Shown in pieces: positions 35,091-48,232 of a DNA stretch of 64,000 bases. Where the stretch lies: assembly GCF_000247815.1 (NCBI RefSeq), contig NC_021674.1:82382935-82446934 (forward strand), written 5' to 3'. The position numbers and the translations under genes are program-made. Under the pieces are notes generated by a model that was not told the origin of the DNA, searched no databases, and was given only the letters and a program-made list of their open reading frames with translations. Source of the stretch: Ficedula albicollis (lineage: Eukaryota; Chordata; Aves; Passeriformes; Muscicapidae). Positions within the stretch are counted from its first letter, which is position 1, and each line of letters opens with the position of its first letter.

Positions 35091-37671
35091 GAAATCTGGA
35101 TTCTGTCCATGACATTTCTGAATTTTCAGACAATATAGGATATTTTCTTCTATAGTCCAGTTTTGCTTTACAGAGCAAAGTGTTTGGTCATAGAGGTACA
35201 TAACTTCCAATTGTCACTAGTACAGAGAGAAGAGAAAATGATGATCAGAGTTTTTCTTTCAGGAAAATTATAAAATCATAGACAAACAACAGGATATACA
35301 AAAGCTTCCCATAAAATTAACTTGCATGACTTTCTACTGGCTTGGGTGGTCAGCACACATACGAGTTCTTTGTGTAGGCTTCAGCACAGCAGAATGAATC
35401 ACGTGAGGCATCAAGTGCTTGGGACTGGTGGAACTTTAACAGTAATGTATTTTACCAGCACTTGGAACAATGAGTTCTACACACACCCCTACTACATACA
35501 CCAGGAACAAATGAAATAATGAATGAAAATTTTATAAGATTGTTTCTTTGTTTGTTTTTTTTTCGGGATGATTATGCCATACCTCAAATTCTGATCCTGG
35601 GGTTTTCTTCCAGCTGGGAGTGAGAAAACAAGATTGGTTCTGTGAAGATGTTTGAGTTGATTGCTCAGTCTTGCAGCAGGGTTTTTCCCAGGAGCTATCA
35701 AAACTTAAAACTCTGTGAAAAACAGAAGGGAGAGTTTTGGTGTAGGCTCCTTTCTACTTCTAAATAAATAATTGTATAAAAAACAATCCTAAGTTCAACC
35801 CATTTTCTCTGCATGCTCCTTACCAGATTTTTGTGAATGGAAAATTGTTCACTGAAAAGGACTGAAGTTTTCCCTAACCATTTGGACTATAACCAAATGC
35901 AAATAAAGGGGAGATAGTAGTTTTCAAACATTTCTCTTGAAATAAAAACAAATAACTTGGACATTCCTTCATGACGTTGCTTATGTCACTGTTGGTTAGT
36001 CATATTTCTGTAATAAATGCCTTGAAATTTCTATACATATTTAATAGTGCCAGTGAAAATATTCTCTGGTCTTCCATTTAACTCTGGCATATTATGCACA
36101 AAAGACCTATTCTCCTAATTTAAATAAATAAACAGCAGTCTGCTCTTTGCAAAACCATTCATTAAAAGAAAAAAATTACTAATGTACTGGTGTTTACAGT
36201 TAGAAGATCCTGTAGTAAATTAGATGTTTGTGTAGTGCAGTTGGGAAGAAACCTTATATTTACTTTTTTATTTTTTAATATGTATATTTATTTAAAAGTC
36301 AGTCATACTGCTGTATCTTAAGTCCTGAATTTGGTAAGATTTTTATGTCACAAACGTGTTAAGAAGAATGAATCCATGTAAGACTTTGAATTATATAAGC
36401 ATGTTAAAAAAACAGGTTTTTTTAATAAGAAGATAGTTTATAAGTTTTCTTAAATTGATTATTCATTCATCTAAAAAGATTATAATATTGTTGAGAGACC
36501 AAAATGATTTTTTTTTCTTGCACTGGTATTAAAATATATATTTTAAAACCTTTTTTTCTGCAGACAGTAAGGTTTCTAGGCATGTATATGATGACAAATA
36601 GGAAAGAAGTCACAACAGAAAAATAAAACTCTGATTGAGTTGGCATATGTATCTTAGTATTGAATTCTTCTACCTCTTCCTCTTTTACCTAATACTACAC
36701 TCTCTCTTTTTCTTCTTCCTATACTAGTAAATATGGGTTCACAGACTTTGAACCTCCAGTGTGGCAGCAGTGTTGTTATAAGTGCTATTTAAAGGTACCC
36801 AGATCCCAGCCTTATTACCGTAAATCCGCGGTGCAGCCTCTTTTCCACACATTAGCATCAAGCTGAGAAATCTTTCTTTATGGCCAGACTCATGAAAAGC
36901 ATACAGTCTACTGCTTATTTGACCATTCAGAGTGAATGAAATACCTTTTGCAGAGCTTTGAATCTCGCAGTGGAGACCTCCCTCTCTGCCTGCATGGCCA
37001 TCCTCACCTTATGTATCTAGAGACTAGCCTTTGGCACGTGGCTTGCCATCCACCCTTTTGTGCCTTGTCCCTAGCTTAAAAACCCTTCATAACCCTGGCT
37101 TTGCATCCAGGACAAGAAGCAATTTTTATCTCATCAGTTGCAAGATTGTTGTCCCACTAGTCACACAAAGTTTTCTAAATGGCTGCACCTCCCAAATACA
37201 GACCCTGCAGCCCTCTCACCAAAGCAATTGCTAAGCCATGGGCCAAGTTCTCCCTGGAAAGCAGGCTCAGCAGAAGCACAAGATCAGCCCTTGGTACTCC
37301 CTCGTGCTACAGGTTTCTGAGTTAATCCAACATCTCTCATGTGGGCAGAGATTGGTACCTGGCACCTGCCACAGAGTGGGCAGCAGGACACTTTTGTAAG
37401 GGCAGTGATGACTGCCAACCATCTCATTGTCTCCCAGCACACCCGTTTCAATGAAAAAGAATAAGCTAAATTTATTTATCTTCACAGCCACTCAATGTTT
37501 ACACTGGGGAGGGGGGTTGAAAGCCATGGATGAGCAGCGCTGCATCACAGAAAATCCTGCTACCTGCCTCTCAGTGGAAATAACCCATGGGATGCCATAC
37601 ACTGTCAAGCTGCTGGAGAAAGGAGAGAAGAGCTTATAATGACATGAGTAAGTGTGCTAAAGCACTGTGCT
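35091..37671. other. Non-coding stretch, very AT-rich in the middle
   Basis: About 35880-36720 is strongly AT-rich, with T- and A-runs. GC rises again around 36930-37400, where several overlapping chance frames occur. No gene is seen. Confidence 0.55.
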
Positions 37672-37860
37672 GCCAGCAGTCGCTGTGTCTGGGCTCCCAG
37701 GCGAGCTCTCGAGTATACACCTTGGCCGTCCCTAACTCCACGCTGGCGTGAGGCTGGAGTACACACCAGCCCCGAGTGCCCCAGTTTCCTCAGAAATTAA
37801 ACCCTGCGACACACAGGAGCCTTTATAAACACCCAGCTTGGCCTCAGTCTGGACAATTGG
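37672..37860. promoter_or_regulatory. CpG-containing patch, possible regulatory element
   Basis: Against a CpG-poor background this short block holds several CpGs (for example CAGGCGAGCTCTCGAG, GGCCGTCC, CCACGCTGGCGTGAGG, CCCCGAGTG, CCTGCGAC), followed by TTTATAAACACC and TGGACAATTGGAGAC (the latter Sox-like). Retained CpGs in non-coding DNA can mark an unmethylated enhancer. No coding frame or transcript feature supports a promoter. This is inference from composition only. Confidence 0.22.
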
Positions 37861-40800
37861 AGACAACCTGCTCCTGCTATGATGCACAGCTGGAGATTAG
37901 TTTGGGTCTTTTTTTTTTTTTTCCTTTAAAAGGAAGAGGCTGAGAAAAGCTCAGTTCTCATCTGACACAAATCATGATGTCTTCACTGCGCCTGATGGGG
38001 CTTAACTGATTTAGTTTAACTAAGGATCTGGAATACTGTTTAGCTGCTGTATAAATAATCTGCAGGACTCCTGTATCGAGACAGATACTGCATTTCTGAA
38101 CCTGGTGGCAGTGCATCATATAAACAAGCAGTAGACTTTAACCACCAGATATAAAAAAATCATTGCATCAAGGTTATTAACACAGGCAATAAATACCATG
38201 GCCTTTGACTGAGATTTTAAAACCAGTTAATTTTACTGCCCTAATATGCCTTAATGGAACTGCAAATGACACAGAAATATATTTTGTATTTAAAAGCAAA
38301 CAGCATCAGCTTTAAATTCAAGAATTTGCATTTGTATAACTTAACAGGGAAAATCACCAAGTTTATGATATTATTTCAGCAGCAAAATGTATCCCCCTTT
38401 CCCTTCAGTGGTGTAATGTTCACATGTCTTCTGTATCAAGATGAGCTTAGTCCATTCCAACAGAACCCAAGCATTCTCATCTAGGAAAAGTAACAGTGCT
38501 GTGGGTGGCATCTTTTACATCAGATTAGGAACCTCTAGAAAAACTAAAATAAATGTTTAATGATTTCCAGCAATTATTTTTTAAAAGTGTGTGTTGCCAT
38601 TTTAAGAGTACTACTGAGTACCAATGACACTATCTGATAAAATTGCTCCCACTTCACCCTAAACTGGTGCTTCAAAATTACATCAATACTTTGCAAGTTG
38701 TTGCCATATGTTCATATCTGATTTTAGTGAAATTGATGCATGGGTTTTTTTGTCTACATGGTCCCATGACCTCTTAGAGATGTGAAAATTTTAGCAGCTT
38801 TCAGAAATTTTCAGAAATTTTTCAGAAATTTTAAGACGGTATTTTTACTTTGTTGGGTTTTTTTTTGTTTGTTTGTTTACTTGAACTACAGAGCACAAAG
38901 GAGATTTTGTAAGAAATGGTTAAATTTTGAGTTCAGAATCCTTATTTTCCATGCCACTTTCCATGTTCATATAATGGTTCCTTTAAGCAACTCAGTGTTC
39001 ATACCACAAATTTTAAATAGGCCTGATTCTGCCCACTTTATGCCTAATTTTTAGACCTAGTTTCATCTTAGAGAAAATGTGAAATTGCTGGTAAAAAGAA
39101 GAGAACCATAGCTAAAATGTACTAGCTAGAAAATAATGCAGGAAGACATACATTAGCTGTAATTATTGGAAGATTAAACTAAGTTTCTTTACTGTGAACT
39201 AATGGGGGAAAGATAATGCCACTCACTTTCAAAGAAATCAACACTGATTGCCAATTAAACAACAGCAAGCAATGGGGTCCCTCTGATCTATGCATCCCTC
39301 AGCCCAGGCAAGAAAAATAATGTTAACCAACTTACATGTGTAGAATGAAGCAGGATATGACATTTGTCTCTGTATAATAACTCTATCATATTAGTAATGA
39401 TCTGTGAAATGACAAAAGCTGTTGCTGGTGCTCAAAAAATGTTGGGAATGCTGTGTATAGCCCCTATTGTGCAGTCTATATGAAGACATGTGCATAGGGG
39501 AAGAGCAACAACCTACAAGAGCAAAAAGAAAAAACGCAAAGAGATTGATCTGTTTATTTCTTGCATTCATTCTAATCTTCAGTCTGTGCTTCTGAAACCG
39601 CTGCTATTTTAGTTTAGATCATGTTTCAAAAATTCTGCTTATTTTTTCAGTTTAGTTGTTTCTCCCACTACCTGGATGAAATTTGAACATAAAAGTTAAA
39701 ATACCAAGAAAAAAAGCAGCTGTTTAAATTTCTCAGAATTTGCTTTGCAAAGCTACAGTTGTGGCAATACAAGTTTTTGCCTTTTTCTTCCCCCCCACAT
39801 AGTGCACCACTTGGGTGCCATTTCACCGTGGCAATAGGACAGTGTGTCCTACTTTTGATCTAAATCTTCCATATCTGTTGTGAAAATGATTAAAAAAAAA
39901 AAAAAATTAAACCTCTGCACCAGATTTGCAATATGGTTAAGTTTTGTGGATATGAACTGGAGTCGAGGTCTCAGCAACCATATTGCCAGTGAATGCAGGA
40001 GGGGAGTTGGCTCCACTATGGCTGAAAATTGCCTTTTGATACTTCTGATTATGGTAAAGAGCAAGGACAGGAATAGGGTGAGGGTTTGGGGCAACACTTG
40101 GTAAGGATAAAACCTTCACAGGGAAACATCCCAAACAGCAGTATTTGTGACCGGCAATAAGCAGTGAGGAAAGTGACACCATTTTTCAATCTGTATAAAT
40201 ACACCTTTAGAGAATTTTACTTTTTCCACATACGGTTATGAACTCTTAAATCTTTATCAGCGACACCAAATACAGAGCAGACTGTACTGATTGCTTATAA
40301 ATCCATCCTTTTCCTGCCTTTCCTGCTCAGGTGAATCATGTTTGTTTAGCTCTTTCTTTTCTCAGAGACTCGGTTATGTAACAATCAGTGGTACACTTCT
40401 ATAAAGAAGCTTATCCTCCATGATTTGAAAGTTAAAAACATGAATTCTCCAAGATCTGGTTTTAAAGGACAGCCCCATGCCTAATTCCCTTGATAATTTT
40501 CATCTCCCTAAGTTTTGTCTGTACCCTTCAGAGGAAAATAATTTTGTTCTGGACATCACCTGAATTTGCTCTGGAGCCCGGATCTGGCTGGAGAAGAGAA
40601 CCTGTTTTGAGACACAGTGGTTGTCACACAGCCCCAGTCTCACATAAGTTCATTGGGCAGTCCATTCTGGTGGGGTACAAAAATTTTCAGGTCTCTGAGG
40701 CACAGGCTGAAGAAATTACAAAACCACCTTTTAGAAATCCTGAGACAAAATATATTGTGAATAAACAGTTCTTTGCTAGCTCATTAATAAATCCTTTCTC

Positions 40801-41209
40801 ATGGTATCTGTTTTGCCTGAGGACCAAAAAGTAGGGCAAAATGAGCAGCACACTGAAGAAATGCAAGTGAATCGAAATCTAGATATCATACCATTTTTAT
40901 AATAGCAATCAACTGTTGAATACAAGAATATCATGCTATTGCTCATATGCAGCATTTTCTGTAGTGTGAATACTAGTTAGCAACTCAATTTTTCACTAAA
41001 GAAAGAGGGGTAATTGGTGCAATAGAGAAGACTCACAGCCAGGATGTTTAAATGCTTTGAAGGACATAAAGGATCTGGTATATCCATATCAGACCTGTGA
41101 TAGCTGCAGCTGATGCTGGGAGTGCTGTCTGTTCATTTTCTGCTTAGGAATGGGGAATAGAAACTAACAGGACAAAGAGGTGGTATTATAGATGAGCCAA
41201 ATCACTAAA
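37861..41209. other. Non-coding stretch with a small triplet repeat and an A-tract
   Basis: At 38801-38831 TCAGAAATTT is repeated three times (10-11 bp units). A 15-A homopolymer lies at 39892-39906. The minus- and plus-strand frames around 39849-40182 and the 114-codon frame at 40490-40834 carry no recognisable domain. Confidence 0.55.
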
Positions 41210-41560
41210 TGAAAAGAAACTTCACAAAGCGAACGAAGCAGAAACAGTTTCCCAAGCAAGGTGTTGTGAATGCTGCTGCAGCAGGAGCCTCCTGCCTCCC
41301 CAGCGAGGGGCCAAGTGACAGCGCCTAGAAATTGGCCTGCACGTCACTCGGTGAAGTGATAAATTGGAAACATTACTGAGAGACGGCAGGGAGGAGAACC
41401 CATTTCACACTGGCGCTCTTTCTGAGGCGGTAAAGAAGTACAAAAGTGCCTGAAGCACCCCTGGCAGCGCTGGATCAGAAGTTTCATTGAGCACTAAAAC
41501 AACCGGCTCCTTGGGTAGCGCAGCGGCGCTCGCCATCTGAGCGGAGAGGTGGGAGGAGCA
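41210..41560. promoter_or_regulatory. GC- and CpG-richer block, candidate conserved regulatory element
   Basis: This block has CpGs spread over about 350 bp (AAAGCGAACGAAGC, CCAGCGAGG, ACAGCGCC, GCACGTCACTCGG, GAGACGGC, CTGGCGCTC, GAGGCGG, GTAGCGCAGCGGCGCTCGCC) in an otherwise CpG-poor neighbourhood. It contains an E-box/CRE-like GCACGTCAC. No exon is evident; frames here are short and overlap in opposite senses. It may be a CpG-retaining enhancer or the promoter of an unannotated non-coding transcript. Evidence is compositional. Confidence 0.28.
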
Positions 41561-41849
41561 GCAGACAGGCTGGCCCCTCTGCCAAAGGAGGGGCTCTCAT
41601 TTTTATGGGAGTGGAATTGAACGTTAAGCAACTTTGAGACATCCAGCTTCGGATGCCATAAATATTGAAGTAAGTAACAGTGAGATGGGGACACATAATG
41701 CCTTGGGTCAGAAACCAGTGGAAACTTAAAGACTAGACATAACGTGGGCCAATGCTGAGCCTGAATAATACTTTATCTTAGGCCGAGTGAGGACACATCA
41801 AGATTGGTCAGGAGGAAGATTTAAAATGGAGCAAGGAGCAAAAGGAGCT

Positions 41850-42000
41850 GAACAGTGGCACATTAATATTTTAATGTATGCACTTCAGGGTGTTTACTTA
41901 AGTTTTGAGTTTGGTATTAGCCAGACTTTTATAAGGCTATAAATTCCTTAATTGGCACTTTCATTAAGTTTCATTTGCTCATAAGGGAGTGCATTTAGAT
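41850..42000. promoter_or_regulatory. AT-rich candidate enhancer block
   Basis: It carries CTTTTATAAGG (41926-41936, close to a CArG box but with CT instead of CC at the left), CTATAAATTCC (MEF2-like), TTCCTTAATTGGCAC, and ACATTAATATTTTAATG. It lies just downstream of the CpG-rich block at 41.2-41.6 kb. This is motif texture only and could be chance. Confidence 0.18.
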
Positions 42001-45000
42001 CAGGACTTCCCAGTACAAATCACTTCCCTGCAGCCCTGCAGCAGTGCTAGGGGCAGTCTCGGAGTACGTCAGAGGCACACTTTAAAAGTATCACCTGAGA
42101 CAAGGATTTTCAGACAAAACAGCCCCTTCTCCCTCCTCTCCCATGTCTTTGGAAAATGCATTAAAGTCTCTTGTCTTGAGATGTGCAGCTGTGTCTGCTG
42201 ACTCCTGAAAGTGATTGAATGTGACTGGATTTTCTGAGCCCTATGGGGCTGCAAAGCGCTAAGGGTAATTTGACTCTGTATATTCACTTTGCTTATTGGA
42301 GGCATATTCATGTCCAAGGGCTACAGTTCCCATCTGTCTTACAGCAGGCAGCATCAGCACCCTTCTCAGTCAGACCCAGAGCTGTTTTCTGTGTGGTAAG
42401 AGTGACCTGACCTTGTTTCCAGGGCAGAGGGGGGACCTGGGTGCAGCCAGTGTCAGCCCAGTGTTCCAGGTCTCTTTTGGTGGGAAAGGTTCCTGCACCA
42501 TGGCTTTCCCTACAGCTCAACTTAGCTCTCTTCAATCCCATACATGAGCAGCGGGCAACTGGAGAGCGCGGATCCAGACTCGCACTCTCACAGTACACAC
42601 AGTCAGACAGCTGAACAGCTATGTCATGCTGGTGCTGTAGGGACCAGGAAAGAACTGAAATACTTTTGAAAAAAAGCACAAGACCTGAAGTCTTCCCTTC
42701 TCGTGGGTTCCTTCAAGGACTGGCGGAAGAAACACAGCTCTGCCTCCCGTGCAAAGCTGCAATGGATTTTTGGTGTTCCAGACAGGGAACCTTCCCAATT
42801 CAGACCCCATTTTGCAGATCTCTTTAAATCATTGCTACCAGCTAAGTCTCCAACTGGCCCAAATTTTGCATTTCAAGGGAAAGATCTCTATAAGTTAAGT
42901 TTTGTTTAAAAATGTATGTTTTAATGCAACACATATGCTTTCAATTTTTATAAAAATGTATTGGCATATTTATTCTATTTTACTTGCTTCATAGCTCTTT
43001 TCAAGTCAAAGCTTTCTTTTTCCAGAAGAAGGAAAGCTGCTCATATCATCATCTACTTTATGCTAGAGCCGTTTACTTTTTTTTAAAATATCTTTTTTCA
43101 TCGACTCTTTGTGGGTGTGTGCAAATTTCGTTTTCTAACGCAGTAGTCCTAATGTGCCCTCATCTCCCTGCTTTGATATTCAACTGCTCTGCTTCTCTGA
43201 GCTTTTTGCTGCTTCCATATTTATCACATTTAAATATACTGTCCTTCCTTTCCCTTTCCTTTGACTGTCTTTTCAGGGCACTTAATTAACCCAGTTTTGA
43301 TTGCTGGTATTTATGAATTATTATCTTCTGGAAGAAGGAAGAGAGAAATACCATCAAACCTCTGAACTCCATGTGTTTGCCCCTCACACTCTGCTGATAT
43401 ATCAAAATCTTCACTAATCCTCACAAAGAGCCCGAGGCCACAGCCATCTGCATCTTTTGCCTCTACTCACAGCTTCCTCCAGATCGTACCCTGTGTCTCA
43501 CTTTCATATGCATTTTGCTCTGGTCTTTCCCTGTGCACCCTCTGGAATAGGAAGGGGATTGATATTGCAAAAGATGTATAGAAAACAAGGATTAATGAAT
43601 GAGTGTAAGACAGTTAATTTCATTTTTTCAGACTGTGCCTGTAGATTAATTTAATTGTACTTCCAGGGGAAATATAGGGATTGTGCACCGCTGTAACAGA
43701 ATTTTAGTTTTTTTACAAAGTAAAAAGCAAAAGGAAGTAAAATAAGAAATGAGAACATTGCAGAGGGCACATTTACTTCAATTTTTGAAAGCTGCCTCAT
43801 ATGATAAGGTATGACATGACATTTTAAAGCTTTTGTTTGAGAAAATTCAGCACAGTTCTGCATGTATTTTTAGGCTGATTACAATATACACTCCTATGAA
43901 TGTCTGAATGTGCATCTGTTAAAGTCACTATGTACTAAAATCTTGCTAAAAATTCAGCACCCTCACAAAAATACGAGGGCTGGGAAGCAAGCCCAGGGAA
44001 ATGATATGGAGTCGTTCTTTTCAGTGATCTTGGCACAGGTCAGCTGGTCAAATAGTTTCCTGATTAAGATAAGCAGATGAAGAGGCTTCCTACTTTTGCA
44101 GATATTTCATCATTCAGGGTTGCAAGACACTAGGGTTAAAATAGTTTTGGATATTTTTACCTCAGAGCTTTAATCATTCCTCATTGTCATGGGCACAAAG
44201 ACAGAAAATCTCAACAATTTTATAAAGGTCACCATGAACATAATTTTGCTGTCAACAGATACCATTCTGACTTGAACAGGGAGAGAAACTAGCCTTTAAA
44301 ATTGCACCTTGGCACAATTAATCCACAAGTGAATAAGATTGTGCTGTACTGCAATTCCTCCCTGGCAGTTTTCTTAGCTCCTTCTGGCCAATGACCTTGC
44401 TTCTACTGCAGAAACCAAGCAAGGTGTGCTTCAGTGGTAACGAGTCCTACCAAAGTCAGCTGGGACAATCCAGTGCAATCACCCAGGGTGTGTTAGCAGG
44501 AGTTAGTAAACTGAAGTCCATGGGGTCCATCACTTGTTCCACATGCAGGGGTCGTTAGAGATTTATCACTGGAGTCTAGTACTGCCATTAGCATATTCTG
44601 GCCTTGGTTTTTAAAACAGGAGATGACTCCCTGAGGACAATGTCCAAGAAGCAAGCTCTGATGAGCAGCATAGGATTATTGAAATGTTGCTGTCCTCTGT
44701 TCTACATGGCGACTCATGAAGCACAGGTGGTTCAACACCACACCAACAGCAGCTGCTGCACCCACAAGCTGGTGACATGCAGGACAAAAAACAAAAAACC
44801 AGGAGCCTGGGTCTCGCAGCTGCAAGGCTCAGCCCTGCAGCAGTGCAAACCTTTCACCTCTTGTCACTCATCCTGGTAGCTCAGCAGTGAGTGCCCTGCT
44901 GAGGCTGTCCAGGTGGCTGCTCAGCATGCCTGCACTGCCAGCACTGCTGGGGCAGGCATCACACTGGGACTGACACACAGGGAGCCTGGGCCCGCAGCTC

Positions 45001-46312
45001 TGGGGATGCAATACCAAAAAAGCCAGCAAATGTCTCAAACTGGCCATCTCTACACACCCATGGAGCTGAGCTGCGACTAAGAAACATCAAAATAACGGAA
45101 AGTTCTGTGTAGAAGCACCTTGGTTTTTATGGAGTTGGATAGATGGGTCCAAGATAAGATCTAATCCTAACACTAAAGAATGAAAGCAGGCTCTGTAGCA
45201 CACCAGTGTGACCACTAACTTGTAAAGTGCACAGTGGGAGAGGGACAACCTTATATACAAACCTAGATGTCCATTGCTTTCCTTTGCAGGAAGAAGTTCA
45301 AGTTTCCAAATTCCAACAAAAGATCTTCAGTCACGGGAGCTGGGCTGTAGACTACCTGAGATAGGAATTACTGCCTGATGCTCCTTTTGGAAAGGTGCAG
45401 AAAAGAGCATGAAACCTGTCTGCCCCTGTCAAGTGAGAAAAACAAAGGCATATTTCCGAGTGGCTGGAGCCACAGGCTCGTGTCAGAGTTGACCCATGTC
45501 CCTGCTGCCATGTCTGTATATAACAGACTATTGCTGTGTTATGAGGGCTGTATTAGTCTGCCTTTAGTGCAGGGGGTCAATAACACCCTGCAGTTAGCTC
45601 CGTGACCCACAGTTTCTTGTGTGGCCAAAATGTTGTACCCACAAGACTCTTAAAGCAGTGCTGGAGGAAAGAGACAGTAGCCCTGTCTTCTGTTCCTAAT
45701 GCAGGGGGCTGCATTTTTGGAGCTCTGAGGGAGGAAGGAAATGAGGTGACACTGCAGGCCCGTGATTCCAAAACACAAGTTTCTCCATGTGCCTGCAGCA
45801 CCTGGTCCTTTCCAAGCCCCCGTGAGCAGCCTGATTTTGGTTGGGTAATATACACAGGTATTAGAGGGCTTTTCCACAGCTATTGATTTTCTTGTGCTGA
45901 TGTGTTCAGGTGTCCACGCCCTGTGCTATCTCTGAATGTTGCCATTCAAAAAAATGAATTAAATAAAGTCTGTTTAAAACCAATCAGAAATGCAGTACAT
46001 TTAGAAACAAACCAAATATTAAAATAATTAAAGTATTTGAATATTTAAAACTGATGCAGACTTGATTTCTCCTTTAGAAATGTCTGTTAGTAAAACCCTA
46101 TTTGTTTTTCAGTCCCCTTGAAGAGTTTAGCAAATTAGAACACTCTCCTATGGAGAGTTGTGTATTGATTTGCATCTTCCTCCTATTTTCCTCATCTGTG
46201 CTGTCTACCTTGCATCATTAAAAACTGTCCCCTGAGCTCAGGAAATACAGGAGAGTATTTAAAATGGGAATATTCTAGATTCTGGGCTGGAGTCAAGGAA
46301 CAGAGACAGTCT
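42001..46312. other. Non-coding stretch with GC-richer patches
   Basis: The GC-richer patches are at about 42300-42600, 44600-45020 and 45400-45850, with overlapping frames on both strands (up to 123 codons at 42308-42679, minus strand). None shows a domain, and the paired opposite-strand openness points to composition. Nothing else is recognised. Confidence 0.5.
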
Positions 46313-46423
46313 TCACTTATTGAACACTTTTTTCCAACGGTAGAAGGGCAATCCATGAATCATACAAATGCTGGCAAAAATAAATACACTTGATCCAATG
46401 ATGATGACCTCACTCCCCGCCAT
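46313..46423 (-). CDS. Candidate 36-residue single-pass membrane microprotein (unproven)
   Basis: On the minus strand an ATG at 46423-46421 lies in a strong context (G at -3, G at +4: CGGAATGGCG). It opens a 36-codon frame that ends with TGA at 46315-46313. The product would start MAGSEVIIIGSSVFIFASIC, giving an acidic N-terminus and an uninterrupted hydrophobic helix of about 20 residues (roughly 6-25). It ends HGLPFYRWKKVFNK, a short basic tail. This acidic, transmembrane, basic layout resembles small integral membrane proteins. About 54 nt upstream the minus strand reads TATCCCTGCAG, a plausible splice acceptor (an exon would start near 46477), and the same frame stays open further upstream. 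No AATAAA is visible in the next 400 nt. I do not recognise the protein, and AT-rich DNA readily yields hydrophobic frames, so this is a hypothesis. Confidence 0.2.
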   Translation of the reverse strand: MAGSEVIIIGSSVFIFASICMIHGLPFYRWKKVFNK

Positions 46424-48232
46424 TCCGACACAGGATCTTTTCAGCAGCTGCCTTCCTGTGAGCCTGAATCTGGCCCTCTGCAGGGATACAATGCTGTTTG
46501 TGAGGCACCATGACCTCCCTGGTGGCAGGTGTGCAGTCAGACACTGATGGGGAAGGCGGGATACCCTCAGCAGGGTATCAGGAGCCACTGTGCTCAGGCA
46601 GATGGAGATGGGGTATGGCATGGGATGCTGCCCCAGCCCTGTCAACAATCCCCCAAGACTGCACATCCCACCCAAATGGAATTGTGGGTGATGCTGCCCC
46701 AGTTCTGTACGAAAGGCAGTCCTGGGGATTTGATGGACACTGACACCATTTCACTTAGGAACTCAATGCTTGCTTCCAATCAAAACTTGAACTTCCATGG
46801 AAGGAAGATGTTCAGGCTGGCAAAATCTTGATGTTCCGTGTAAGGCATGACACAGTTGTTTTATTTGTTGTATATATTGTTTAATAACATTACATCTATT
46901 TGGACTTAAACTATATTAAGTCCTTAGTTTCCCTCTTGTGCAAGACTGTTTACTGCAATCCAGCAGCATTACAATAATCACTCAAAAATGACTGTCACAA
47001 ACAAAAAGAAAACTCTTCCTAAGTCTTTATTGTTTCAGGAATTAATATAATCTTATCCCCTTTTGGACTAACAAATTTTCTTACTCAGTACTGTTAGTTT
47101 TAAACTGCAGATTAGGAATGTCAGAGTCTATACACCAAATGAGAATGACACACAAACTGAGAGATTAATTTCAGCATACAAAAAAATATGTTAGCTTTTA
47201 TTTTCAAAGTAGTATTTACAATTTTTATCTGAGTACTTCTTTACAAAAGAAAAATAAGTGTAAAGAAAAAATATACAGATCAAAATATTTTATTTAACTG
47301 AAACATTTAATTTTGGCTCATATGGTGAATTAAGAGTCAATTCATCCAACTGTTCTGATGATGTTATAATTTTGTTAGAGTTCAAAAAATAATTGTTTGG
47401 GATATTTGAAACCTGAGGCTATTGATTCCCTGATTGCTAGAAATGTAAGCCAAATTATTCCATAAGGATTGCGTTAAAACCCTTAATTATCCAAATTTCT
47501 ACTGTGACAAAATACATTATCCTCAACTGACATATGGAAAAATGAAGACAGAAAATCTTAAGAGAGGGTTTCTCAGGACAAATGAGTTAGTATTTCAGCA
47601 CAGATCAGGAAAGAGTGTCATTCCTGTTTTTGCTCTCATGGTTTTATTCTTCAAGACTGTGACATATCTCACACTGTTATACTGTCCCCCTCTTGAGGCC
47701 AAAAAGAATGGATTAAATCAATAAGGTAGAGAGAAACCACAATAACAGGTAATGTTTCATTAGTTTAGTCTGTGTGGGGAAAGAAGAGTAAACAGATTGG
47801 CAGAGAGCATGATCTCTATGCATGAGAAAGCTGACAGCAAAATTCTGGGATATGTAAAGAAATGCTCTGTTAAAGGAAAATATTCTAAGTCACAAACATT
47901 ACTTCAAGCAGAATACAAAAAAGGTTCAGTTCTTTGGAATTCTTTTATCAAAGACTGTTGAACAGGAACAAAATCTGTTTCAAGAGGGGAAACTGATTAA
48001 CATTACTACTGGCATGAAGCTTAAACTATCAAATAGAGACCAGAAGTAAAAGTCAGATGAACTTAGGAAATCACTAATGAGGTGGTAAAATTCAGTACCA
48101 TTTCAGTTGAAATTTTCACTAAGAGCAAGAGAGGAAAAAGGGAGCAATTTTGATCTTGCTGTATGAGTAGCTGTGTGCTTTCTGAATACTAATAAAGCAA
48201 ACATTGCAGTTAGTTTGATATGCATACTTTTT
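46424..48232. other. Non-coding stretch, GC-richer then AT-rich
   Basis: About 46430-46740 is GC-richer; GATGCTGCCCCAG recurs at 46625 and 46691. From about 46840 onward the DNA is AT-rich and nothing is recognised. Confidence 0.5.

Noticed and set aside
42296..42679. Opposed frames of 83 and 123 codons
   Set aside because: Both strands are open over a GC-richer patch and no domain is seen in either.
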